A stretch of DNA of 32,011 nucleotides from Deltaproteobacteria bacterium (GTDB taxonomy: Bacteria; Myxococcota_A; Polyangia; Polyangiales; Ga0077539), in assembly GCA_947477565.1 (NCBI GenBank), contig CANJUR010000057.1:1-32011 (forward strand), given 5' to 3'. A model generated the notes under the pieces. It was not told where the DNA came from and did no database searches. It saw nothing but the letters and a program-made list of their open reading frames with translations. The translations under genes and the position numbers were made by a program. Numbering within the stretch: the stretch's first letter is position 1; each line of letters starts with the position of its first letter. Shown here piece after piece: positions 10,246-17,694 of this stretch.

Positions 10246-10532
10246 GTCCCCAGCGCCGTCGACGACGCCCGCGGTTTCGACCACGAAACCTTCGTCCCGC
10301 TCAAACTCTTCTGGCCCGAGGCCGACATGCCGACGGTGCAACTCTCCCTCAAGGCGGGCCTCGACCCAGCGAAACACCTCGCGCTCGGCCGCGCCCTTGC
10401 CCCGCTCACTCGCGGGAACAGCACCCCCTGACGTTGATGGACATCACCGGCACGGCGGGCGTCGACCGCGGTCGCGTGGCCTGGCAGGGGGCGGTTCTCA
10501 ACGCCCGCATCTCCGTGCATCACTTCGGATAA
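10246..10532 (+). pseudogene. Remnant of a LigB/DODA-type extradiol ring-opening dioxygenase
   Basis: Two fragments in different frames resemble one family. The first (10246-10431) reads DDARGFDHETFVPLK and later LSLKAGLDPAKHLALGRALA, the central part of class III extradiol (4,5-DOPA/LigB-like) dioxygenases, and ends in a TGA. The second (about 10400-10532) is in another frame. It reads AHSREQHPLTLMDITGTAG, ends RISVHHFG then TAA, and matches the family's C-terminal region as I remember it. The N-terminal third and the segment between the pieces are missing, so an internal deletion plus frameshift has destroyed the gene. Family assignment is from remembered motif patterns. Confidence 0.6.
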
Positions 10533-10534
10533 GA

Positions 10535-10550
10535 CCGCCGGCGGGCTTTT
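10535..10550 (+). terminator. Weak terminator-like palindrome with T4
   Basis: CCGCCGGCGG is a perfect 10-bp palindrome followed by GCTTTT. It lies directly after the remnant's final stop codon and before the next gene. With no spacer the loop must open the centre, so strength is doubtful. Confidence 0.3.
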
Positions 10551-10601
10551 CCAGCAGTTCCTTGGCGCAGCATCCTTCGGATTGTGCTTAAAACAACGCC
10601 T

Positions 10602-11459
10602 ATGACCCTATCGACCGCGGGGCTGAAGTCCCTGATCAACACCACCCGCAAGGCCATGAAGGCGGGAGCATCGTACATTTCCGACCCGAAGATTCGCAAC
10701 GCGCTGCTCGCCGACCACGGCCTCGACGGCGTGCGGGTGCTGCTCGCGTGTGAGCATCCGCAGTGGGCCGCGGAGGTCTTCGCGCTCGGTCAGGACGGCT
10801 GCCCGTGGCCCGCCGCCGCCACTCCCCTCGAACTCGCCACGGCGGCGTTTGGTCCGCTCGCGGCGCAACTTCCGCGGCTGCTCAAGCGGCTCTCGGGCGC
10901 AACCTTCACCTGTGCCGTGCAGCACAAGCCGCAGCCCGACGCGCCCGACCTGGGCGGATGGTTTCTTCTGTACGCGCTGCCCGAGCGCTCCGGCCCGACG
11001 CTCTGGATCGGCGGCCCCCCAGACGCGAACCCCACCTTCACCGCCACAGGCTGGGAGCTCCCTGCCGAACTGAGCGCATTCTACCGCCAGCACAACGGCT
11101 TCGGCGTGCTGCTCGACGAGTTCGGCTGGACGGGCGTCGGGCCCGGGCTGCAGCCGTCGGTGCAACTCGCGGTGCCGCAGCTCGACGCCGAGGTGAAGAC
11201 CAACGACCTCTTGCGCCTCTCGCGCGGCGAAGGCGACGCGGGAGAGGGCGGCTGGTGCTTCTCCCGGGGGAAGCCCGGCGCACGGAAGAAGAAGCCCGGC
11301 GCTACGGGCGATACGGGCCTCTCCATCGTCGATTTCGACGACCGGCTGGGCATCCGCGGCGAGGCGGTTCCGTTTGATTTCATTGGGTTTTTCGACCGCT
11401 GGATGGTCGGCGACCCGCAGGACGAACTCCCGCTCGCCGAATCCCCGCTGGAGGACTGA
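10602..11459 (+). CDS. SUKH (SMI1/KNR4)-like protein, hypothetical
   Basis: 285-aa cytoplasmic protein without signal peptide or membrane segment. Residues about 150-270 resemble the SMI1/KNR4 (SUKH) fold: WELPAELSAFYRQHNGFGVL is the characteristic P..l..fy...NG core, and IVDFDDRLG plus FIGFFDRWM fit the later strands. Residues 1-110 form an alpha-rich region that I do not recognise. SUKH proteins often act as immunity proteins against polymorphic toxins, but many are of unknown role, and no toxin gene is beside it. A Lys-rich linker (ARKKKPG) lies at about 227-233. No Shine-Dalgarno is visible at ATG 10602; an in-frame GTG at 10584 is the alternative. It ends 16 bp before the esterase start. 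Confidence 0.65.
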   Translation: MTLSTAGLKSLINTTRKAMKAGASYISDPKIRNALLADHGLDGVRVLLACEHPQWAAEVFALGQDGCPWPAAATPLELATAAFGPLAAQLPRLLKRLSGATFTCAVQHKPQPDAPDLGGWFLLYALPERSGPTLWIGGPPDANPTFTATGWELPAELSAFYRQHNGFGVLLDEFGWTGVGPGLQPSVQLAVPQLDAEVKTNDLLRLSRGEGDAGEGGWCFSRGKPGARKKKPGATGDTGLSIVDFDDRLGIRGEAVPFDFIGFFDRWMVGDPQDELPLAESPLED

Positions 11460-11475
11460 AGCCCAACCCCCCGCC

Positions 11476-12438
11476 ATGACCAGCGCACCCAGGAATCGGC
11501 TCCATACCCTCCGTCTCGCGGTCGGCTCCGCGGTCGTCGATGGCTTCTTCCGCGGAGTCTCTCGCGTCGGCGCGCTGCACCCGCGGGCCAACCCGAAGGC
11601 CCACGGCGTCGAACGACTGCGCGACATCGCCTACCTCGACGACGGCCTCCCGGAGCATCGCCTCGATGTCTACAAGCCCGCTGGTCCCGGGCCGCACCCG
11701 GTGCTGCTGTACATCCACGGCGGCGGGTTTCGCATCCTCTCCAAGGACACCCACTGGGTCATGGCCCTCGCGTTTGCGCGCCGCGGCTGGGTGGTCTTCA
11801 ACGCCTCGTACCGCCTCTCGCCCGAGCACCCCTTCCCCGCCGGTCTTGCGGACACCTGCGCCGCCTGGGAGTGGGTGCTCGCCAACGCCGCGCGCTTCGG
11901 CGGTGATCCGACGCGCGTCGTCGTGGCGGGCGAGTCCGCCGGGGCCAACCTGGTCACCGCGCTCGCCGTCGCGGCCTGCTACGAGCGCCCGGAACCCTTC
12001 GCCCAGCGGGTCTTCGCAGCAGGAGTCATCCCGCGCGCGATCATCGCCTCGTGCGGCATCTTCCAGGTCACGGACACCGCGCGCTACCGCCGGGAATCCG
12101 GCCTCCCCTGGTGGCTCGCCGATCGCCTCGAAGAAGTCACCGAAGCCTACCTCGGTGGCACCACCGCGGCGTCGCTCGACCTGGCTGATCCGCTGTGTGT
12201 GTTTGAACGGGGCGAGCGCCCGGCCCGCCCGCTGCCGCCATTTTTTCTCCCGGTAGGAACGGCGGACCCGCTGCTCAAGGACACCCGGCGCATGGCGAGC
12301 GCGCTAGACGCCCTCGGTGCGACCGCGGAGGCCCGCTACTACCCTGGTGGCATCCACGCCTTCCACGCCTTCGTCTGGCGTCCGGAAGCCCAGCGTTGCT
12401 GGCGCGACACGTACGCCTTCCTCGACCGCCACGGGTGA
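11476..12438 (+). CDS. Alpha/beta hydrolase, HSL-type esterase
   Basis: 320-aa carboxylester hydrolase of the hormone-sensitive lipase family (alpha/beta hydrolase_3). It has the oxyanion motif HGGG (81-84) and the nucleophile S154 in VAGESAGANL. The acid D264 lies in VGTADPLLKD and the catalytic H294 in GGIHAFHAF, so the triad is complete. SYRLSPEHPFPAG (111-123) is the conserved family stretch. No signal peptide is visible, so it is likely cytoplasmic, acting on short acyl esters of unknown identity. It starts 16 bp after the SUKH-like gene, so the two are probably cotranscribed. The ATG is preceded by a C-rich stretch with no Shine-Dalgarno. Confidence 0.87.
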   Translation: MTSAPRNRLHTLRLAVGSAVVDGFFRGVSRVGALHPRANPKAHGVERLRDIAYLDDGLPEHRLDVYKPAGPGPHPVLLYIHGGGFRILSKDTHWVMALAFARRGWVVFNASYRLSPEHPFPAGLADTCAAWEWVLANAARFGGDPTRVVVAGESAGANLVTALAVAACYERPEPFAQRVFAAGVIPRAIIASCGIFQVTDTARYRRESGLPWWLADRLEEVTEAYLGGTTAASLDLADPLCVFERGERPARPLPPFFLPVGTADPLLKDTRRMASALDALGATAEARYYPGGIHAFHAFVWRPEAQRCWRDTYAFLDRHG

Positions 12439-12588
12439 CGCCGCGAGGTCGCTCAGCAGCGAGCGGGTGAGCGCGTCGTAGCGCCCGCGCTCTTCGCGCA
12501 CGAGGCTCCTTGCACGCCGCAGTCGGGCCAGGGCCTTGTGCTCCTGAACCCGGGCGAGCCACTCGCGCTGGCGCTCATCGATGGTCAT
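12304..12588 (-). CDS. Small helical hypothetical protein overlapping the esterase 3' end
   Basis: A 94-aa frame whose first 55 residues (MTIDERQREWLARVQEHKAL onwards) form a charged, heptad-like amphipathic helix typical of real protein and unlike antisense translation. The last third is antisense to the esterase gene over 135 bp, which is unusual and suggests either a real overlap or a truncated gene that now reads into its neighbour. No Shine-Dalgarno is visible. The alternative is that 12439-12661 is non-coding. Not recognised as any family. Confidence 0.35.
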   Translation of the reverse strand: MTIDERQREWLARVQEHKALARLRRARSLVREERGRYDALTRSLLSDLAASPVAVEEGVRVAPATLGFRTPDEGVEGVDATRVVAGLRGRTEGV

Positions 12589-12661
12589 GGTGATCGGATG
12601 TTCAGTGCCACGCCTGGGCGGCGACTGTCTACGGGGTCACCGGCGCGCGGTGCCGCCTCGC

Positions 12662-13213
12662 TCACCCCCGCGGCGTCCACGGGACGTCGTCCACGCCCGC
12701 GCGGTGGTTGGCCTGCCGCGCCAACGAGAACAACAAATCGCTCAATCGGTTGAGGTAGATGAGCAGTTCTGGGCGCGCTGCGAGCTCTTCGGGCAAGCCC
12801 ACCACTGCGCGCTCGGCGCGCCGACAGACGGTGCGCGCGAGGTGCAACGCCGCGGAGGTTGCGGTGCCCGCCGGGAGCACGAAGGTCTTCAACGGCGCCA
12901 ACATCGCCTCGCTCGCGTCGATGGCCGACTCGAGGCGGGCGACGTCGCTGCTGTTCAGCAACGGAATATTGAGCGACGCCTCCTTGCCGGGCACCGTCGC
13001 CAGCTCGGCTCCGAGCGTAAACAACTCGCTCTGAATCGCCCCGATCAGCACGTCGAACTCCTCGCCCCCGTCCGTCGCTCGCACCATGCCGAGCACCGCG
13101 TTGAGCTCATCGACGGTGCCGTAGGCCTCGACCCGCGGGCTCGCCTTCGAGACCCGCGCACCGCCGAAAAGCCCCGTATCCCCGCTGTCTCCGGTCTTTG
13201 TGTAGATTTTCAC
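12662..13213 (-). CDS. Cob(I)alamin adenosyltransferase, PduO type
   Basis: Transfers the adenosyl group of ATP to cob(I)alamin to make adenosylcobalamin. The 183-aa protein is the classic PduO/ATR helical bundle. It has the N-terminal ATP loop TKTGDSGDTGLFGG (5-18), YGTVDELNA (31-39), SELFTLGAELA, and the C-terminal RRAERAVV and YLNRLSDLLFSLAR signatures. It starts with GTG at 13213, whose GTGA overlaps the fmt stop, and TTAGGG lies upstream inside fmt, so translation is coupled to fmt. The extension upstream in the same frame is antisense-like. No B12-dependent mutase lies in the window. Together with MmsA it could link to propionyl-CoA use, but that is inference. Confidence 0.92.
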   Translation of the reverse strand: MKIYTKTGDSGDTGLFGGARVSKASPRVEAYGTVDELNAVLGMVRATDGGEEFDVLIGAIQSELFTLGAELATVPGKEASLNIPLLNSSDVARLESAIDASEAMLAPLKTFVLPAGTATSAALHLARTVCRRAERAVVGLPEELAARPELLIYLNRLSDLLFSLARQANHRAGVDDVPWTPRG

Positions 13214-14154
13214 GATTGCCCTAACCTGGTTCCTGCCCGCAGCGGATGACCCGCGAGAAACTCCCTCGCGGGCAACCGCTTCTTGTTTTCCAGCTGCAGC
13301 TCCGTCAATCCCAGAAGCCCGTCGCCGGTTGCCACCCACACACAGTCTTTCGTCACTGCGATGACCTCGCCCGGCGCGCCCGCGAGCACCGTCGGCGGAT
13401 CATCCAGCTGCGTCGCGTGCACCATCAATCGCCGCGCCCCGAGCGTCGTCGATGTGCCCGGCCACGGCACCAGCCCACGCACCTGGTCGTGCAGCGCGCG
13501 CGCCGGTCGCCGCCAGTCGAGCAGTGACATTTCCTTCGTGAGAAGCGGCGCGAGCGTGTGCCTCGCGTGGTCTTGCGGCACCGGCGTGAGCAGACCCGCG
13601 AGATAGTGACCGAGCTCTTCTTCCACCAACGCTACGCCCAGCGCGCAGAGCCGATCGGAGAGCGACTGCGATGTCTCGTTCGGGTCGATCGGCGTCCGTC
13701 GGATGGAGAGCATCGGGCCGGTGTCCAACCCCTCGTCCATCTTCATCAGCGTGACGCCGGTCGTCCCGTCGCCCGCCAGGATCGACCCTTGAATCGGCGC
13801 CGCACCGCGGTGCCGCGGCAGCACCGAGGCGTGCACGTTGAGGCACCCGAGGCGCGGCGCAGCGAGCACGTCCGGCGGAAGGATGCGCCCGTAGGCGACC
13901 ACCACCGCCACGTCGATGCGGAGCTCGCGGAGCCACTGCGCGACCGCGCCGTCGCGGAGCTTCACCGGCTGCACGCACGGTAGCTGATGCTCGAGCGCGA
14001 ACCGCTTCACCGGCGGCGCAGTGACGACGTTGCCGCGGCCGACAGGCTTGTCGGGCTGACACACCACGGCGACCACCTCCGCGAGCTTCGTCAGCGCCGC
14101 GAGAGGAGGTACCGCGAAAGCCGGCGTTCCAAAATAGACGACGCGAGGAAGCAT
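13210..14154 (-). CDS. fmt: Methionyl-tRNA formyltransferase
   Basis: Formylates Met-tRNA(fMet) with 10-formyltetrahydrofolate for translation initiation. The protein is 314 aa, the usual length. The formyltransferase catalytic triad is N106 and H108 in LNVHAS plus D144 in DEGLDTGPM. The signature SVLPRHRGAAPIQ spans 110-122, and a C-terminal OB-like domain begins at about 205. It lies 36 bp downstream of def on the same strand, the common def-fmt arrangement, and its stop overlaps the adenosyltransferase start. No Shine-Dalgarno is seen, so it may be translated by coupling or readthrough from def. Confidence 0.96.
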   Translation of the reverse strand: MLPRVVYFGTPAFAVPPLAALTKLAEVVAVVCQPDKPVGRGNVVTAPPVKRFALEHQLPCVQPVKLRDGAVAQWLRELRIDVAVVVAYGRILPPDVLAAPRLGCLNVHASVLPRHRGAAPIQGSILAGDGTTGVTLMKMDEGLDTGPMLSIRRTPIDPNETSQSLSDRLCALGVALVEEELGHYLAGLLTPVPQDHARHTLAPLLTKEMSLLDWRRPARALHDQVRGLVPWPGTSTTLGARRLMVHATQLDDPPTVLAGAPGEVIAVTKDCVWVATGDGLLGLTELQLENKKRLPAREFLAGHPLRAGTRLGQS

Positions 14155-14190
14155 TGGAGTGATGCGATCGGTGGAGTGTGGGCCGTGCGC

Positions 14191-14709
14191 TTAGAGACGG
14201 GCGTCCTGGAGGGCGCGCTTCTTCATGTCCCGCTCGATCATGCGGCGCTTGAGGAGCGATACGCGATCGACCATGAGGGTTCCGTCGAGGTGGTCGTACT
14301 CGTGCTGCACGGCGATGGCGAGGAGCCCTTCGGCCTTGAGTTCGAACATCCGGCCGTCGAGCCCGGTGGCGCGCACGGTGACCTTCTCCGCGCGCTCGAT
14401 CTCTTCGTGGATGCCCGGAAACGAGAGGCAACCCTCTTCCCAGACCGTCTCGCCCTCGCGATGAACAATCTCCGGGTTGATGAAATAGAACAGCTCGCTC
14501 GGATCGTCCGTGCCGGAGGCCACGTCGATGACAAACACCTTGAGCGCGACGCCGATTTGCGGCGCAGCGAGACCGACGCCCGGGGCGGCGTACATCGTCT
14601 CGGCCATGTCTTCACAGAGCACGCGAACCGCCTCGGTGACCACAGTCACCGGCTCGGCCTTCACGCGTAAACGCTTGTCTGGGTAACGGAGAATCGTTCG
14701 AATCGCCAT
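14191..14709 (-). CDS. def: Peptide deformylase
   Basis: Metalloenzyme (172 aa) that removes the formyl group from nascent N-terminal formylmethionine. All three signatures are present: GVGLAAPQ (44-51), EGCLSFPG with metal ligand C94, and QHEYDHLDG with H136, catalytic E137 and H140. Length fits bacterial PDF. AGGTGAGG precedes ATG 14709 closely. First gene of the def-fmt-adenosyltransferase unit, divergent from apaG across a 94-bp gap that must hold both promoters. Confidence 0.97.
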   Translation of the reverse strand: MAIRTILRYPDKRLRVKAEPVTVVTEAVRVLCEDMAETMYAAPGVGLAAPQIGVALKVFVIDVASGTDDPSELFYFINPEIVHREGETVWEEGCLSFPGIHEEIERAEKVTVRATGLDGRMFELKAEGLLAIAVQHEYDHLDGTLMVDRVSLLKRRMIERDMKKRALQDARL

Positions 14710-14791
14710 GGCCTCACCTGTCTCTTCGAGACGCGCGGAGAACTAACGCGGGCCACGGTAGATCGCAACCTGCAGCCCCCGCCGGCTGGTG

Positions 14792-14797
14792 TATCGT
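14792..14797 (+). promoter_or_regulatory. TANNNT box 6 nt before apaG start (possible leaderless -10)
   Basis: TATCGT is followed by six bases and then GTG 14804. This spacing would place the transcription start at or next to the start codon. There is no Shine-Dalgarno, which fits a leaderless mRNA. Confidence 0.35.
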
Positions 14798-14803
14798 GCC
14801 GCG

Positions 14804-15187
14804 GTGTCGAACGCAGTCACGCGAGGAATCCGGGTGCAGGTGAAGGCCCAGTATCTGCCCGAGCGGTCGCAGCCGCGCCGCCAGCAATACGTGTTCGCCT
14901 ATACCGTGACGATCCACAACGAGGGCGGGTCGGCCGCGCAGTTGAAGGCTCGCCACTGGGTCATCACCGACGCCGACGGCAACGTCCAGGAGGTGAGCGG
15001 CGACGGGGTGGTCGGCGAGCAACCCACGCTGCAACCGGGGCAGTCGTTCGAGTACACCTCGGGGTGCTCGCTGCGCACGCCGCGCGGCACCATGGAGGGC
15101 ACCTACCAGATGCTGAGCAGCGCCGGCGACCGCTTCGATGCGCGCATCGCGCCCTTCTTTCTGGCCCTCCCCCACAGCCTCAACTGA
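14804..15187 (+). CDS. apaG: ApaG-domain protein
   Basis: 127-aa fibronectin-III-like beta-sandwich protein of the ApaG family (Co2+/Mg2+ efflux-associated annotation; the true role is unsettled). Matching segments are YVFAYTVTIHNEG, HWVITDADGNVQEV, GDGVVGEQP, FEYTSGCSLRTPRGTMEGTY and the C-terminal FFLALPHSLN, covering the whole family length (about 125 aa). GTG 14804 is preferred over the in-frame GTG 14789 because it gives the family length and has a TANNNT box at leaderless spacing. It lies 26 bp before the next gene. Confidence 0.9.
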   Translation: MSNAVTRGIRVQVKAQYLPERSQPRRQQYVFAYTVTIHNEGGSAAQLKARHWVITDADGNVQEVSGDGVVGEQPTLQPGQSFEYTSGCSLRTPRGTMEGTYQMLSSAGDRFDARIAPFFLALPHSLN

Positions 15188-15213
15188 CCCCGCGGTCGTC
15201 CGCAGCGAGCGCG

Positions 15214-16461
15214 ATGCTCCCGGCACGCACGGCAGCGCTGGTGGTGCGGCGAGCGCTGGCATCGCCGCGCGACGTCGCCCGCGTACACGAAGCACTGAGC
15301 GCAGCGGAGGTTCCGTTGGGCGCGGCGCTGGGCGCAGCGCTGGGCGACGACCGCTGGGGCGTGGTGCTGCTCGCCGAGCGACGCGCGGTGGTGCTGGGCG
15401 CGCTGGTGCTTCGCTGGGTGCGCGCGGTGGGTGACGCCCCGGACGCCGCGCCCGCGACGGCCTGGATCGAGCGCTGCTGGTCGGCGGAGGAAGACCCCGC
15501 GGTGGTCGAGGCGCTGCACGACGCGGCGCGCGCCGAAGCCGAGGCGCGAGGCATCGAAAGGCGAATCGAGATTACCTTGCCACGGTTGGCAGAGGCTTCC
15601 GCGGAGGGTGCCGCGGAGCCCCTCGCGTCGGCCGACGAGGAACCCGTGCGGACGCTCGCAGCGGGGGTGATCGCACGCGTCGCTGCGAGCGCGGGTGCGC
15701 CGACGATGGTGACGCTCTGGAGCGGAGCGCAGGCGTTTCGCACGCGCTGGGCGACGGACCGCGGCGGGCACGGGTGGACGAGCGCGGGGTGCGTCGGGTC
15801 GCGCGAGACCGACGACGGCGATGCGCTGCGCTTCGACGCGGCGACCCGCGTGCTGCGCGAGGTGTGGCTGACCCGCCCGGGGCGCGTGGCTTTCGACGAG
15901 GACGTCTGGCGCGCGGCGCTGGCGTTGCCGGCCACCCCGGGGACGCTCACGCTCATCGCGGGCGATGACTTCGCGCTGCCGGCCATGGACGTCGGAGTGT
16001 TCGATCTCGGACTCATGGGGTACGTCGCGCTGCGTGCCGAGGCCTTCGCCGCGGGTGTCCTTCCGATCGCACGATGGACGGCCCTCGCGGTGTCGGCGGA
16101 GATGGCGCTGCTCTTCGACGAGGGCGGGCGGTGGTCCGGTTGGCGGGTGCTCGACCCGGTGGCGCGCGTGCGGCCGATGGGGTGGCCCGACGTGCGCGAG
16201 ACACCCCCGGAAGCGGGCGAAGCGCGCGACGCGCTGACGGTGTTGCTCTACGACTGGATGTGCATCGACGCCGGCGCGCGGGTGCGCCCGGACCTCGCCA
16301 CGGACCCGGAAGACATTGCGCACATGGTGTCGCTGCGCGCTCGCACCCGCGCGCTCGCCGAGTCGGCGAAACGCGACGGGTACGACGCCGTCGGGGGCGT
16401 CGCAGCGGACGTCGCGGCGCACGTGCACTGGAGCTGGGGTTTTTTCCGCGTGGGGGAGTGA
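15214..16461 (+). CDS. Hypothetical protein, unrecognised
   Basis: 415-aa soluble-looking protein, Ala/Arg/Val-rich and Trp-containing, with no signal peptide, membrane segment or motif I recognise. Coding character is supported by strong GC3 bias and by the spread of charged and aromatic residues, for example YDWMCIDAGARV near residue 345 and the C-terminal HVHWSWGFFRVGE. ATG 15214 lies 26 bp after apaG, so the two may share a transcript. It ends 4 bp from the convergent JmjC gene stop. No function is proposed. Confidence 0.7.
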   Translation: MLPARTAALVVRRALASPRDVARVHEALSAAEVPLGAALGAALGDDRWGVVLLAERRAVVLGALVLRWVRAVGDAPDAAPATAWIERCWSAEEDPAVVEALHDAARAEAEARGIERRIEITLPRLAEASAEGAAEPLASADEEPVRTLAAGVIARVAASAGAPTMVTLWSGAQAFRTRWATDRGGHGWTSAGCVGSRETDDGDALRFDAATRVLREVWLTRPGRVAFDEDVWRAALALPATPGTLTLIAGDDFALPAMDVGVFDLGLMGYVALRAEAFAAGVLPIARWTALAVSAEMALLFDEGGRWSGWRVLDPVARVRPMGWPDVRETPPEAGEARDALTVLLYDWMCIDAGARVRPDLATDPEDIAHMVSLRARTRALAESAKRDGYDAVGGVAADVAAHVHWSWGFFRVGE

Positions 16462-16465
16462 ACGG

Positions 16466-17650
16466 TCAGCGGGCGATGGAGACGACCCCTTCGCCGAGCA
16501 GGCGTCGGAGAAGGGTCATCTTGCCCTTTTCGTCGAGGTCTTCGCCGAGGTGACCAAGGCCAAAACGGCCCTCCCGGGAGAGTGCCGCGCGCACCATCGG
16601 GGCGACCGCGGCAGGCCAGCGCGTGCTGCGGCCGTCGATGGTGAGAACCAGCGCATCGCCGTCGATCGTGACCTCCGAGCGCACGCCGCGCCGTCGCGTG
16701 AAGAGCGTCTCCGCGGTGATCGGGGTAATCGCGTCGATCATCAGTCCGGGGAGGTGCTCTTTGTGGTCGCGATCAAACTGCGCGAGCAGCGGGCCGCGGA
16801 CGTTGTCCCAGGCCATCGCCGGGAGCGCCCGATCGACGATCGCGCGCATCGCCGCGCCCATCGCAGCAGGATCGGCGCTCGCGTTGAGCGCCCCGAGCGG
16901 GAGCCCGGAGCGCATCGCAGGATCGACGAGCGCGTGCGCCGCGAGGGCCTCGAGCAGCACCTCCGACCAGCGAAATGCGTGCAGCCCGATGGTCACGTGC
17001 ATGGAAGGTCCGTCGTCCACGGCGACGGCGTCGTGCATGAGTCCGCGCGGGATGTAGAGCACGTCGCCGCGCTGGAGAAGCAACTCGCCGGTGCGCTCGC
17101 CGGGCTTCGTCGCGACGGGGTCGAAGTGCTCGCCCCGCATGGGGAGTCCCTTCGGGCTGTCGTAGAGACGCCACTGTTTCTGTCCGAGCACCTGCACGAG
17201 GAGGACGTCGTGGATGTCGTAGTGAGCCGCAAACCCCTGGGCGCCGCCCGGGGTGAGGTAGAGATTCGCCTGAGCGTGGATGCCTAGCTCGGACTCGAGG
17301 TGCGAGAGCAGGGCGCGAACGCCCGGACTCCACTGATCGAGGTTGTTGACGATGATGGTCGCGCCCGCGGCGAAGAGACGGGCGACGCGGATCGGGTCCA
17401 CGACGCTGTCGGCGTTGGTGTAGTCGTCGGCTTCGACGGGATCACGGGCGTTGACCACGGAGACGTCGGGGTGACGATTGATGCGGGTGGTGAGCATCGC
17501 ATCGACGGCTTCGAGCGTGACCAGCGAGGCCCGCGCCTCGTCGGGTCGCCCGCGCACGTGGAGGTGGGTGCGCTCCCAGGTGTGGTCGAGGAAGTGCTGT
17601 AGATCGTGCGGTGCAAGGAGCCCTGCCAGGGCGGGAAAGCGTTCGCTCAT
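16466..17650 (-). CDS. JmjC/cupin-4 2-oxoglutarate oxygenase (RoxA/NO66-like)
   Basis: 394-aa Fe(II)/2-oxoglutarate-dependent oxygenase of the cupin-4 JmjC group. The metal triad is H143 and D145 in AAHYDIHD plus H206 in IPRGLMHDA. K158 in LGQKQWRLY is a likely 2-oxoglutarate contact, and a winged-helix-like tail fills 320-394. Relatives include YcfD/RoxA, which hydroxylates an arginine of ribosomal protein uL16, and NO66/MINA, which hydroxylate histidines. Length is similar to YcfD. It lies 44 bp downstream of a repeat-peptide gene on the same strand, which suggests the peptide as an alternative substrate. The ATG is preceded by nine C's on its own strand and has no Shine-Dalgarno. Confidence 0.88.
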   Translation of the reverse strand: MSERFPALAGLLAPHDLQHFLDHTWERTHLHVRGRPDEARASLVTLEAVDAMLTTRINRHPDVSVVNARDPVEADDYTNADSVVDPIRVARLFAAGATIIVNNLDQWSPGVRALLSHLESELGIHAQANLYLTPGGAQGFAAHYDIHDVLLVQVLGQKQWRLYDSPKGLPMRGEHFDPVATKPGERTGELLLQRGDVLYIPRGLMHDAVAVDDGPSMHVTIGLHAFRWSEVLLEALAAHALVDPAMRSGLPLGALNASADPAAMGAAMRAIVDRALPAMAWDNVRGPLLAQFDRDHKEHLPGLMIDAITPITAETLFTRRRGVRSEVTIDGDALVLTIDGRSTRWPAAVAPMVRAALSREGRFGLGHLGEDLDEKGKMTLLRRLLGEGVVSIAR

Positions 17651-17694
17651 CGGGGGGGGGTTCAGGGGACGGGATGCGAGGGAGGTAAAGGCGA

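Noticed and set aside
10203..10532. A complete small gene of 109 codons
   Set aside because: Only its last 40 residues look protein-like, and they match the C-terminal part of the dioxygenase remnant; the first part is out of frame with the other conserved block.
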